34,848 bases of DNA from Methanocorpusculum sp. (GTDB taxonomy: Archaea; Halobacteriota; Methanomicrobia; Methanomicrobiales; Methanocorpusculaceae), in contig DALTWQ010000001.1 of the NCBI GenBank assembly GCA_029987025.1, positions 1 through 34,848 on the forward strand, written 5' to 3'. Positions 1 to 7,850 of the stretch are shown here, piece by piece. The notes under the pieces were generated by a model. It was not told the DNA's origin and ran no database searches. It saw only the letters and a list, made by a program, of their open reading frames with translations. Position 1 is the stretch's first letter. Every line of letters begins with the position of its first letter. Position numbers and translations under genes: made by a program.

Positions 1-117
1 TACCCGAGGGTAGTTACAACATTGGTCTTATTAGATTGACGTATGAGATAATAAAAGTATGCATAAAATAGAGAGAGGGTGTTTGTTTAAGGAGATAAAT
101 CAGCTGTCAGCAGTACT

Positions 118-1317
118 TTATCTGTGTTTTCCCATATTGAATGAGAATACATCACTCCATGGAAGGGATATCCACTCTCCGTTCTGAAGCTGCATTACCG
201 TATAGACCGGATATCTGTCAGCATTTTCATCAAAGCAGATTGCGCCGGTAACGCCGAGATATCTCGTACTCTTCAATATATCTGCAACCTCCGTCGGATT
301 ATTATCTTCTGAGTTATCCATCGCCATAATCAGCAGATTTGCTGCATCATATCCGTAATATACGTCCACGGAAGACGGAGGGACACCATATTTATTCTCA
401 TACATCCAGACAAAATACGGATCATTTGTTTCTTTTTCCGGAATGATGAGATAAAGACCATCTGCATTCGGATTTTCTGCGACTACAGAAGAATAACCAG
501 TATCTGCTGTAACACGGAATACAGTTTCAGAGATGTCATCGTGAATCATGTCAAGTACTCTGTTGGTTTCACCCGGATTTTCCGCAATAATATAGAATGC
601 ATCCGGATTGGATGCTCTTACCTCATCTACTATATCAGATAAATCTGATGTAATCGGTATATATGTCGGAGTAAATGACAAACCTTCATGTTCTGAAGTC
701 TGTCTTTCTTTGACTGCTTCTACAAATGCATTATACTGACTGTTTCCAAAATCATCCATACTCCAGAGAACAGTGACATTTTTAATTGATTCAACATCTG
801 AAAGAATTGTTACAATGCCGTTTCCTGTGTATTTATCCGAAGAAACAATCCTGAACACATAGTTAGGATAATTTGTCAGGTCTTCTGCTGTTGCTGTCGG
901 AGAAAGAACCAGAAATCCCAGCATTTCAGCATACGGCGCCAGTGCTGATGCCTCATCACTGAGTGCCGGGCCCAGAACCATCTTGTATCCATCATTATAA
1001 AGAGACCTTGCATAATTTACCGCTTTTGCCGGATTTCCCTCAGTATCGAAATATACAGGAACGTATCTCCCGTCAGTATTTTCGAAAGCAAGTTCTATTC
1101 CTGATTTCAGTTCAAGCCCCACATCTTCAAACTCGCCGCTCAATGGAAGAAGAACAGGTATTTTTACCGGATCTCCCTGCTGCACAACAGGAAGTGCCGG
1201 TATGAAGGCAACTGCAAAGACAATGGTAAGAATGAAGGCGATTCCTACGGTAAGTTTCCACCCTCCGAAGTACTTTACATGTCCATGCCCGTGTTCATGA
1301 CTCTTTTCATGACTCAT
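118..1317 (-). CDS. Membrane-anchored periplasmic-binding protein (Leu/Ile/Val-type receptor fold)
   Basis: A 399-residue extracytoplasmic binding protein of the type 1 periplasmic-binding fold (branched-chain amino acid receptor family). Residues 1-19 are a cytoplasmic tail rich in His (HEKSHEHGHGHVK) and residues 21-45 form one membrane helix. The receptor domain follows, opening with IPVLLPLSGEFEDVGLELKSG, the usual start of this family. There is no lipobox cysteine, so it is held by an uncleaved anchor. It is translated after the NRAMP/LytS-like gene: its ATG overlaps that gene's TGA (ATGA, 1314-1317), which implies translational coupling. No ABC permease or ATPase gene lies nearby, so it may act as a receptor for its membrane partner rather than as an ABC importer subunit. 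The ligand is unknown; the His-rich tail could bind metal, which is inference. Confidence 0.85.
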   Translation of the reverse strand: MSHEKSHEHGHGHVKYFGGWKLTVGIAFILTIVFAVAFIPALPVVQQGDPVKIPVLLPLSGEFEDVGLELKSGIELAFENTDGRYVPVYFDTEGNPAKAVNYARSLYNDGYKMVLGPALSDEASALAPYAEMLGFLVLSPTATAEDLTNYPNYVFRIVSSDKYTGNGIVTILSDVESIKNVTVLWSMDDFGNSQYNAFVEAVKERQTSEHEGLSFTPTYIPITSDLSDIVDEVRASNPDAFYIIAENPGETNRVLDMIHDDISETVFRVTADTGYSSVVAENPNADGLYLIIPEKETNDPYFVWMYENKYGVPPSSVDVYYGYDAANLLIMAMDNSEDNNPTEVADILKSTRYLGVTGAICFDENADRYPVYTVMQLQNGEWISLPWSDVFSFNMGKHR

Positions 1318-3260
1318 TTATCATCATCCTCCTGTTTTACTAAATCCTTAAACTCCTGAACCAGTTTTTTCAGACTGAAACGCTGCAGACTTCCGGCAAA
1401 GAGTTTGCTGTCACGGGCAAAGTATGCAAAGCAGACCAGACCGAAGGCATTCACCACTATCATCGAAAGAAGAGTCGATGAAATCACATCAAATATCTGG
1501 AATGCATCCATGGTTCCTGCAAGAAGAACATATGTCGGGAAGATAAAGAGGATATGGAAACACTCTACAATTACTGCAAGAATGATTACCCGCGGAACAG
1601 TAAGCTGCCCTTTCCAGTAACGAACGGCAAATCCGGCGATCAGACCTGCCGCAATAGTCGCAATAAAGCAGGGAACTGCAGTAACTCCGCCGACAGACAA
1701 ACGGTAAATTCCACCTATCAGTGCAGCGATAAGTCCCGGAACAGGCCCTCCTATTAATCCCGCCAGCATTGGACCTAAATCCCTGAAGTTGATAATATAC
1801 CCGCCCATATTAACCCCGCCTGCCGTTCCAAAAATAGATATGGCACCGCAGATTACCACAAGCCAGAACTTATCTGCGAGGTTTGCTGTACCTTCAGCAC
1901 AGCGTTTGAACATCTTCGACTTTATGAAAATATAAATCACAACGAAACAGAGCAGAAGATTCTTTAAGATTTCAAGACCACTGTCAAGGAGAGATCCTTC
2001 AAGCAGAAGTGCTACAAATATTGCAACAACGCTTCCGATTCCGATGAAAAGCATCCACAGTCTGCTTCCTCTTGCATATGTCGGAAGTTTTGTATTCAGA
2101 TAGAGCAGAATAAGCCCGAAAATACCAAAGAGAACTGCACAGATAACTGAAATCATTCTGATGGTTTCCATCGGACTGTTTATGAGAATAGCAATAAGCA
2201 TCTGCACCGCAAAGACAAGAAGACAGGCATTGTAGATGACAGATGCGTTCTTAACCTGTTTTCCTTCCTTCTGACGGGCTCTTTTGATAATTTTGGTAAT
2301 CGCAGATGCTCTTGCATCCAGACCTACGGTAACTGAACCAAAGAAGATGATAACCAGAAATATCATGAGAATATAGACGCCGAAGGGAAGCGTTGAGACA
2401 GTTGATGAAAGGAAACTTATCAGAGTGTCAAGTGTCAGATGTGTTCCGTGCGGCAGAAATGCTGTCTGAAAACCGGAGTATCCTATTGCCATAAAACCGA
2501 TAGTAACAAGGGCGACGATGACAAAACCTATTGCAATATCTAATTTTACACTTTTCAGATATTTTCTGAAGTGATGCTTTGTTTCCAAATCACCATGTCC
2601 GCGGATTTTCTTTTCCAGCCACACTGAATAGAGCATGAGGTTGAGACCTGAACCGACAACACCGATGATTGCAAGAATTGATGTTTCAGAACCTTCCGGA
2701 ATATTCGGAACAAGTCCTCCCGCAATCATTTCTGCATTGAACGGGAAAGTTGCAAGCACAACAGCCATTACAATACCCATGATAAGAACCATGGCAGCCA
2801 TTATTTTTTCAAAATGGTGATACACATGTGTTCTTAAAACAAGCATGGCAAGAACCAGGACGAAGACGCCGATAAGAATCAGTGAATATACACCCGGCAG
2901 AAGATAGTTTATAAATGTCGCGCAGAAAAGAATCATTGCCCCGACTGAAAGTGTTTCAATCAGATATGCAACAATAGTAAATACCATTCCCCAGTTTTTC
3001 GGGCCGGGGAGATTATTAATTCCCTCGAAGATGGTTTTTCCGGTTGCCAGAGTATATCGTGCAATACCGGTAGTGAACGCATACTTGAAAAGCAGGGCTA
3101 TAATTACAACCCATATAAGCGAAAGTCCGAAATGCGAACCGATTTCAAGAGCTTCCGTGATGCCTGCTTCACCGGCAGCGGTAATTGCAAGAAGCAGACC
3201 CGGACCGAAGAAAATCAGATGATCTTTCATCCAGGCTGCGATAGAAGAGAGTATACTCAT
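1314..3260 (-). CDS. NRAMP-like membrane protein fused to a LytS-type 5TM receptor domain
   Basis: A 648-residue polytopic membrane protein. The first two thirds resemble the NRAMP/APC transporter fold, opening with GPGLLLAITAAGEAGITEAL. The DPGN metal-binding motif expected in helix 1 is replaced (AAGE), and no MPHN motif is seen in helix 6, so a canonical Mn/Fe transporter is unlikely. About residues 445-610 match the 5TM-5TMR_LYT domain of LytS/BtsS sensor kinases (INFRDLGPMLAGLIGGPVPG, then IGGIYRLSVGG). A short charged tail ends in EDDDK; no kinase or output domain follows. I start it at the ATG at 3260, 32 bases from a TATA box. An in-frame ATG at 3308 would add 16 residues but lies upstream of that box. 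It probably senses or moves a small ligand together with the coupled binding protein. Confidence 0.8.
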   Translation of the reverse strand: MSILSSIAAWMKDHLIFFGPGLLLAITAAGEAGITEALEIGSHFGLSLIWVVIIALLFKYAFTTGIARYTLATGKTIFEGINNLPGPKNWGMVFTIVAYLIETLSVGAMILFCATFINYLLPGVYSLILIGVFVLVLAMLVLRTHVYHHFEKIMAAMVLIMGIVMAVVLATFPFNAEMIAGGLVPNIPEGSETSILAIIGVVGSGLNLMLYSVWLEKKIRGHGDLETKHHFRKYLKSVKLDIAIGFVIVALVTIGFMAIGYSGFQTAFLPHGTHLTLDTLISFLSSTVSTLPFGVYILMIFLVIIFFGSVTVGLDARASAITKIIKRARQKEGKQVKNASVIYNACLLVFAVQMLIAILINSPMETIRMISVICAVLFGIFGLILLYLNTKLPTYARGSRLWMLFIGIGSVVAIFVALLLEGSLLDSGLEILKNLLLCFVVIYIFIKSKMFKRCAEGTANLADKFWLVVICGAISIFGTAGGVNMGGYIINFRDLGPMLAGLIGGPVPGLIAALIGGIYRLSVGGVTAVPCFIATIAAGLIAGFAVRYWKGQLTVPRVIILAVIVECFHILFIFPTYVLLAGTMDAFQIFDVISSTLLSMIVVNAFGLVCFAYFARDSKLFAGSLQRFSLKKLVQEFKDLVKQEDDDK

Positions 3261-3286
3261 TAGTACGTATTTGTAGACATTGATAG

Positions 3287-3298
3287 AATATATATTCT
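3287..3298. promoter_or_regulatory. Shared palindromic TATA box for divergent genes
   Basis: The palindromic element GAATATATATTC sits between the two divergent start codons, centred about 28 bases from the plus-strand ATG at 3320 and about 32 bases from the minus-strand ATG at 3260. This is the spacing expected for leaderless archaeal transcripts in both directions. Neither start has a convincing Shine-Dalgarno sequence. Confidence 0.55.
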
Positions 3299-3319
3299 TC
3301 CAGTACAAATTAAAAATGG

Positions 3320-4414
3320 ATGAACCGGCGAATACTTGCCATACTGATTGTCATTATCCTTCTTGCAATCCCTGGGACCCTGCTTGTAACTCACGGAAAC
3401 CTCTTCCCGCCGGAGGAAAAACCCTATGAGATTACATCGATAATTAACGATATTAAAACTGATGATTCTTTTACAACCCAGTTGATTATGGGGGTGCAGC
3501 AGGCAGAACGTCTGGCTGAAAAAGAGGGGGGCAGTGTATCTCAGGACGTCATTCTATATATGGAAGATGGATGGAAAGAATATTTTGATAAAAGAAATCC
3601 CGTATGCAATCTGGTTCTTACCTCAACAGTTGAGATATCTGATACAATTTTAGAGGCAGCTGCTGCGAATCCTAATATATCATATGTATCTATTGATTTA
3701 TCCTACGGAGATGCGGAACTTCCGCCGAATCTTGAAAATATTCAGTTCAGAAGCAATGAACCGAGTTTTGTTGCCGGATACGTTGCCGGTTCAATTACTG
3801 AAACGAATAAAATAGGATTCCTTGCAGGTATGGATATACCGGCCATTGACTGCTTCTATTACGGATTCTGTGCCGGAGTTGATGTTGCCGCTGCTGAACA
3901 GGGAAAACACATTGAAGTGATACGAAAGACGGCAGATACCTTCCAGGAGGAAAATGTGGGCTATTATCTTACGAAGCAGATGTATCAGTCAGGATGCGAT
4001 ATCTGCTTCATGGTTGCAGGAAATACCGGTGCCGGGGGAATGAAAGCAGCAGAAGAGATGAAAAAATATATTATCGGTGTTGATACGGATCAGGCATATC
4101 TCGCACCAGGGTGGGTTATTTTCAGCGTAATCAAGGATGTAAAGACCGCTGTTAAGGACAAGGTAATTGAACATGTCAAAAATGGAGATTTAATCACAGG
4201 CGGAACAACGAGTCTCGGATACACAGAAGATGCTGTCGGGGTTGTTTCTTATCTGGATACAGCAGTCCCGTCGAATCTGGAAGAACGTGCACATACCGTG
4301 GAAGAGCTGATTACCAATGGATATCTTGAGATTCCTGATAACGAAGAAAGTTATCAGAAATTTGATGCAAATCAATGTCTGAAAGTCATAAATTATGTAG
4401 AAGCCCGTGAGTAA
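3320..4414 (+). CDS. BMP-family (PnrA/Med-like) substrate-binding protein, membrane anchored
   Basis: A 364-residue protein of the BMP family, whose characterised members bind purine nucleosides. Family blocks are clear: SFVAGYVAGSITE, KIGFLAGMDIPAIDCFYYGF, CFMVAGNTGAGGMKAAEE and YIIGVDTDQAYLAPGWV. Residues 5-24 are a hydrophobic helix without a lipobox cysteine, so the protein is probably anchored by an uncleaved signal. No ABC ATPase or permease gene is adjacent. It diverges from the NRAMP/LytS-like operon over one TATA box, which suggests co-regulation and a joint role, but the ligand cannot be read from the sequence. The ATG at 3320 is chosen because of TATA spacing and the following signal anchor. 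T-runs after the stop (about 4437-4455) may end transcription. Confidence 0.85.
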   Translation: MNRRILAILIVIILLAIPGTLLVTHGNLFPPEEKPYEITSIINDIKTDDSFTTQLIMGVQQAERLAEKEGGSVSQDVILYMEDGWKEYFDKRNPVCNLVLTSTVEISDTILEAAAANPNISYVSIDLSYGDAELPPNLENIQFRSNEPSFVAGYVAGSITETNKIGFLAGMDIPAIDCFYYGFCAGVDVAAAEQGKHIEVIRKTADTFQEENVGYYLTKQMYQSGCDICFMVAGNTGAGGMKAAEEMKKYIIGVDTDQAYLAPGWVIFSVIKDVKTAVKDKVIEHVKNGDLITGGTTSLGYTEDAVGVVSYLDTAVPSNLEERAHTVEELITNGYLEIPDNEESYQKFDANQCLKVINYVEARE

Positions 4415-4453
4415 AGATACAAGATACATCTTCAGTAAATTTTTCCTTTTTTA

Positions 4454-4494
4454 TTCCGGCGGTTAGATATTATCATACATTCCCGGAGCCGGAA
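4454..4494 (+). other. Inverted repeat upstream of aspS
   Basis: TTCCGGC (4454-4460) and GCCGGAA (4488-4494) form a 7-bp inverted repeat around a 27-base loop, in the 150-base gap between the BMP gene and aspS. It could be a 3' hairpin of the upstream gene or a control site for aspS. An A+T-rich element AAATATATA (4545-4553) lies just ahead of the aspS ATG, rather close for a TATA box of a leaderless transcript. Confidence 0.3.
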
Positions 4495-4564
4495 AATTAG
4501 AGAATAATCCCTGTCAACACCAAACCCTAATCTATTCCTAATACAAATATATACGGGAATTCAC

Positions 4565-5854
4565 ATGAGAATACCAATAAAAGATGTAACTCCTGACTGC
4601 GGACACGCTCACGTCACAGGATGGGTTCATGAAGAACGTGCATTAGGAGGACTTACTTTCCTCTTAGTCAGAGACAGAACCGGAATTCTGCAGGTAACTA
4701 TTCCGAAAAAGAAAGTCACCCCGGAAGTCCTTGAAGCAGTAAAAGAGGTCAGCCGCGAATCCGTTATCGAAGTAACCGGAGAGGTCAAGGCAACCGAAAA
4801 AGCACCCGGAGGACGGGAACTTGTACCGGAAACCCTGAAAGTCATCTCCAAAGCAGCAGCACCTCTGCCGCTCGATGTCTCCGAAAAAGTTCCGGCAGAA
4901 CTTGATACCAGACTCGACAACAGATACCTCGACTTAAGAAAACCTGCAGTAAACGCCATCTTCCAGATTAGAAGCGCAACCCTCCACGCCATAAGCGACT
5001 ACCTCTGGGAACACGGATTCATTCAGGCACAGACTCCGAAGATTGTTGCAGCAGCAACTGAGGGAGGAACTGAATTATTCCCGTTAGCCTACTTCGACAA
5101 AGAGGCCTTCTTAAATCAGTCTCCGCAGCTTTTCAAGCAGATGCTGATGAGCGCAGGATTCGACCGCGTATTCGAAATCGGTCCGATTTTCAGAGCAGAA
5201 GAGCACAATACCGTAAGACACTTAAACGAAGCAACCTCGATTGATATCGAGATGTCCTTTGCAGACCAGGAAGATGCAATGAGTGTCTTGGAAAACGTCG
5301 TTGCATACGCATACCAGTATGTAAAAGACCACTGTGCAGCAGCACTCGAGACCCTTGGTATCACCGACTTCAAAGTTCCGGCTGTTCCGTTCCCGAGAAT
5401 TACCTACAAGGAAGCAATCGAGATTTCAACTGCCGGCGGCGAGCCGCTTTCCTTCGGAGAAGACTTATCCTCAGCAGCTGAGAGAATCATCGGTGAAAAG
5501 ATGGGTACAATGTACTTCATCACCGAGTGGCCGTCTTCAACCAGACCGTTCTACACCATGCCTTTCTTAGACAGACCCGAAGTCTGCAGAGCATTTGATA
5601 TGATGCACCCGAGAATGGAATTATCCTCCGGAGCACAGCGCTGCCACATCTATGACCTCTTAGTTCAGCAGATTAAGGACAAGGGATTAAATCCGGACTC
5701 CTTCGACTTCTACTTAAACCCGTTCAAGTACGGTATGCCGCCGCACGCCGGCTGGGGTCTTGGTGCAGAGCGCCTGATTATGACCATGCTTGATCTTCAA
5801 AACATCAGAGAAGGCGTACTCTTCCCGAGAGACCGCCACAGAGTGAGCCCGTAA
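4565..5854 (+). CDS. aspS: Aspartyl-tRNA synthetase, archaeal type, predicted non-discriminating
   Basis: A 429-residue class II synthetase that charges tRNA with aspartate in the cytoplasm. An N-terminal OB-fold anticodon-binding domain (about residues 1-100) is followed by the catalytic core, with motif 2 (FRAEEHNTVRHLNEA, about 209-223) and motif 3 (GWGLGAERL, 396-404). Length is normal for archaeal AspRS. Two anticodon-loop positions that separate the specificities are His22 (within GWVHEE) and Pro81 (within EKAPGGRE). Archaeal enzymes that discriminate carry Trp and Lys there, while His and Pro are typical of non-discriminating enzymes that also make Asp-tRNA(Asn). The cell should then use GatCAB amidation to make Asn-tRNA; those genes are not in this window. 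Confidence 0.97.
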   Translation: MRIPIKDVTPDCGHAHVTGWVHEERALGGLTFLLVRDRTGILQVTIPKKKVTPEVLEAVKEVSRESVIEVTGEVKATEKAPGGRELVPETLKVISKAAAPLPLDVSEKVPAELDTRLDNRYLDLRKPAVNAIFQIRSATLHAISDYLWEHGFIQAQTPKIVAAATEGGTELFPLAYFDKEAFLNQSPQLFKQMLMSAGFDRVFEIGPIFRAEEHNTVRHLNEATSIDIEMSFADQEDAMSVLENVVAYAYQYVKDHCAAALETLGITDFKVPAVPFPRITYKEAIEISTAGGEPLSFGEDLSSAAERIIGEKMGTMYFITEWPSSTRPFYTMPFLDRPEVCRAFDMMHPRMELSSGAQRCHIYDLLVQQIKDKGLNPDSFDFYLNPFKYGMPPHAGWGLGAERLIMTMLDLQNIREGVLFPRDRHRVSP

Positions 5855-5871
5855 AAATTTATTCATACCTC

Positions 5872-5949
5872 TCTCTTCGAAGGAAGAGAAAACATATTTT
5901 TTATTTTGATTTTTACCTAATCCTTAAGTCCGCAGGATTAGAGATTTTT
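5872..5949 (+). terminator. Tandem hairpin terminator after aspS
   Basis: The first hairpin, TCTCTT/AAGAGA (5872-5889), is followed by the T-rich run at about 5895-5914. A second, stronger 8-bp hairpin CTAATCCT/AGGATTAG (5917-5924 with 5934-5941) is followed by AGATTTTTC. Both fit transcription leaving aspS. Confidence 0.55.
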
Positions 5950-5984
5950 CTTAGAGAATAAAACAGCGCTGTAAAATGCTGATT

Positions 5985-6014
5985 AAAAAATAAAAAGAGG
6001 ATAAGTTCCTCTTT
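5985..6014 (-). terminator. Terminator of the purine permease gene
   Basis: An 8-bp stem, AAAGAGGA (5994-6001) with TCCTCTTT (6007-6014) around a 5-base loop, lies 10 bases past the permease stop codon. On the minus strand it is followed by a T-rich run (complement of 5985-5993). Confidence 0.65.
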
Positions 6015-6023
6015 CGGACAGTT

Positions 6024-7430
6024 TTAGAGCAGCCACCCGGTAAGAAGTCCTCCGGTAATTACCGCTCTTGCCACCATGTAGATGAAGAAGAGAAGAGAGA
6101 TTACCCAGACTAACGGATGAACTTCTTTAGCTTCACGCTTGCAGATCTTGATGATACAGTAGGTGAAGAAACCGACTGCAATACCATCAGTAATGCTGTA
6201 GCATAATGCCATGAAGATTGAAGTGAAGAAACACGGAATTGCAACTTCGAGTTTATGCCACTCCATCTCTGCGAACGGCTTGAGCATCAGAATACCGACC
6301 AGGAGTAAAATCGGAGCAGTTGCTGCTGATGGAACAACAGTTGCGAACGGAACTAAGAAGATACAGATAGCGAAACAAAGTGCAGTGATAACAGCAGTAA
6401 GTCCGGTACGTCCTCCTGCTTCAACACCGGATGCAGATTCAACGAAGGTTGTAATGTTGGAGGTACCGAAGATTGAACCGACTGTTGTTGCAGTTGCATC
6501 AGCAACTAATGCACGCTCAGTTCTGGTGTGGAATCTCTTTCCGGTCTTCATCTCCTCGATTTCAGCATCGCTGAAAAGATGCATCTCACGGCCTGCTCCA
6601 ATAATTGTACCGATGGTGTCAAACATATCGATTAAACTGAAGGAGATAATCGTGATGATAACAAGCGGGATTCTAAGCGGAATTGAGAACAGCGAGGGAA
6701 GTCCTGCATCAGTAAAGATTACACAGAGGGTTTCAGGTAACTGAGCAAATGCCTCGGTGAAACTGACTGAAGCCGCAAGAGAGGTTGCCCCGAAGAACGG
6801 AATTAATCCAATCAGAGTTGTTGCAATAATACTGATAAGAAGTGCGCCTTTGATTTTCAGAACTGCAAGGATAATAGTAATCAGACAGCCGATTAAGAAG
6901 AGCCAGATTACAGGATCAGTTGCAAGACCCGCCCAGTTGATGGACGGTACTGCACCGGAGATATCAACAAAGTTGACGTTTCTTAAACCGATGTAGGCAA
7001 TAAACAGACCGATACCGCAGCCGATTGCGGCCTTTAATACCTTCGGAACAGAAGCAATCAGATATGTTCTGATCTTGGTCATGGTGATAATCATGTTTAT
7101 AATACCACAGATGAAGACCATGGATAATGCTTCCTGCCAGGTAAATCCGAGGGTGAAAACCACGGTGTAGGTGAAGAATGCATTTAATCCTAATCCGGCA
7201 GACTGTGCAAGCGGGACGTTTGCAAAAAGACCGAGCATGAGACAGCCCACAACAGTTGCAAGAACAGTTGCAAGATAGACCGCACCGGTCGGCATACCTG
7301 AAGCCCCTAAGACGTTCGGGTTTACTGCTAAGATATACGCCATTGCAAAGAATGTCGTAAGACCTGCAAGAACCTCAGTAGAGACTTTGGTGTTGTTTTC
7401 TTTCAGATGAAAGAAGGTTTCAAGTGACAT
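6024..7430 (-). CDS. NCS2-family purine permease (AzgA/PbuG-like)
   Basis: A 468-residue polytopic transporter of the AzgA-like branch of the NCS2 family, expected to import adenine, guanine or hypoxanthine with protons. The N-terminus (TEVLAGLTTFFAMAYILAVN), the QSAGLGLNAFFTYTVV segment and the FDTIGTIIGAG segment are diagnostic. The length is normal and the hydrophobic segments are intact. It is a single-gene unit: a strong TATA box lies upstream and a hairpin terminator directly downstream. The exact substrate cannot be told from sequence. Confidence 0.92.
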   Translation of the reverse strand: MSLETFFHLKENNTKVSTEVLAGLTTFFAMAYILAVNPNVLGASGMPTGAVYLATVLATVVGCLMLGLFANVPLAQSAGLGLNAFFTYTVVFTLGFTWQEALSMVFICGIINMIITMTKIRTYLIASVPKVLKAAIGCGIGLFIAYIGLRNVNFVDISGAVPSINWAGLATDPVIWLFLIGCLITIILAVLKIKGALLISIIATTLIGLIPFFGATSLAASVSFTEAFAQLPETLCVIFTDAGLPSLFSIPLRIPLVIITIISFSLIDMFDTIGTIIGAGREMHLFSDAEIEEMKTGKRFHTRTERALVADATATTVGSIFGTSNITTFVESASGVEAGGRTGLTAVITALCFAICIFLVPFATVVPSAATAPILLLVGILMLKPFAEMEWHKLEVAIPCFFTSIFMALCYSITDGIAVGFFTYCIIKICKREAKEVHPLVWVISLLFFIYMVARAVITGGLLTGWLL

Positions 7431-7454
7431 ACACTATTGTATTTGATAGAGAAA

Positions 7455-7494
7455 CCTTTTATATGTTGTGTTACTCCTGCCGACAGCGGCAGGA
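7455..7494 (-). promoter_or_regulatory. Purine permease promoter with an upstream 8-bp inverted repeat
   Basis: Read on the minus strand, ACATATAAAAGG (complement of 7455-7466) is a strong TATA box, placing transcription start within a few bases of the ATG at 7430. Just upstream, TCCTGCCG (7475-7482) and CGGCAGGA (7487-7494) form a perfect inverted repeat around ACAG. Since it lies outside the predicted transcript, it looks more like a protein-binding operator than an RNA structure. Confidence 0.5.
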
Positions 7495-7578
7495 ATTCAT
7501 TGTTTATCTGTATTTAGATGTAACCATACACAAAAATTATTTATGAGATTGAAATAAGAACTGTTATTCAGATATTAT

Positions 7579-7803
7579 ATGGCATCTGCATTAAAGAACA
7601 TCACAAAAAAGCAGTGGATTGCAACAGGTATTGCAATTGCAGTCGATATTATTCTGATTCTTGTAGGTCTTTATTTCTCACAGATAATTACTGCCGCCTG
7701 TGCAGAATCCGGAAATACCGTAATCCCGCTTCTCTTTAACTGCGGAATTATTTTAGCAATGTTCATTGCAACAACTATCATTGTAAGAGTTGTTTCAAAA
7801 TAA
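7579..7803 (+). CDS. Small two-helix membrane protein, function unknown
   Basis: A 74-residue protein with a short basic start (MASALKNITKKQW) and two hydrophobic helices, at about residues 15-37 and 46-70, joined by a small loop with one cysteine. I recognise no family. It is preceded by a possible TATA element (ATTATTTATG, about 7537-7546) and followed at once by a hairpin plus T-run, so it looks like a free-standing single-gene unit and is probably real. It diverges from the purine permease gene and shares its upstream inverted repeat, but no functional link can be shown. Confidence 0.7.
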   Translation: MASALKNITKKQWIATGIAIAVDIILILVGLYFSQIITAACAESGNTVIPLLFNCGIILAMFIATTIIVRVVSK

Positions 7804-7805
7804 CT

Positions 7806-7828
7806 AAAGAGTCCAAAACTCTTTTTAT
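7806..7828 (+). terminator. Terminator of the small membrane protein gene, overlapping the next promoter
   Basis: A 7-bp stem, AAAGAGT (7806-7812) with ACTCTTT (7818-7824), is followed by T-rich sequence three bases after the stop codon. The same T-rich block (CTTTTTATC, about 7821-7829) is placed about 26 bases before the ATG of the methionine synthase gene and may also act as its TATA box. Confidence 0.5.
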
Positions 7829-7850
7829 CTCTCTTACCCTACATCTAATT

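Noticed and set aside
3261..3308. Upstream ATG giving 16 extra residues on the NRAMP/LytS-like protein
   Set aside because: That start would lie upstream of the TATA box that serves the gene, and the extra residues are not typical for the fold.
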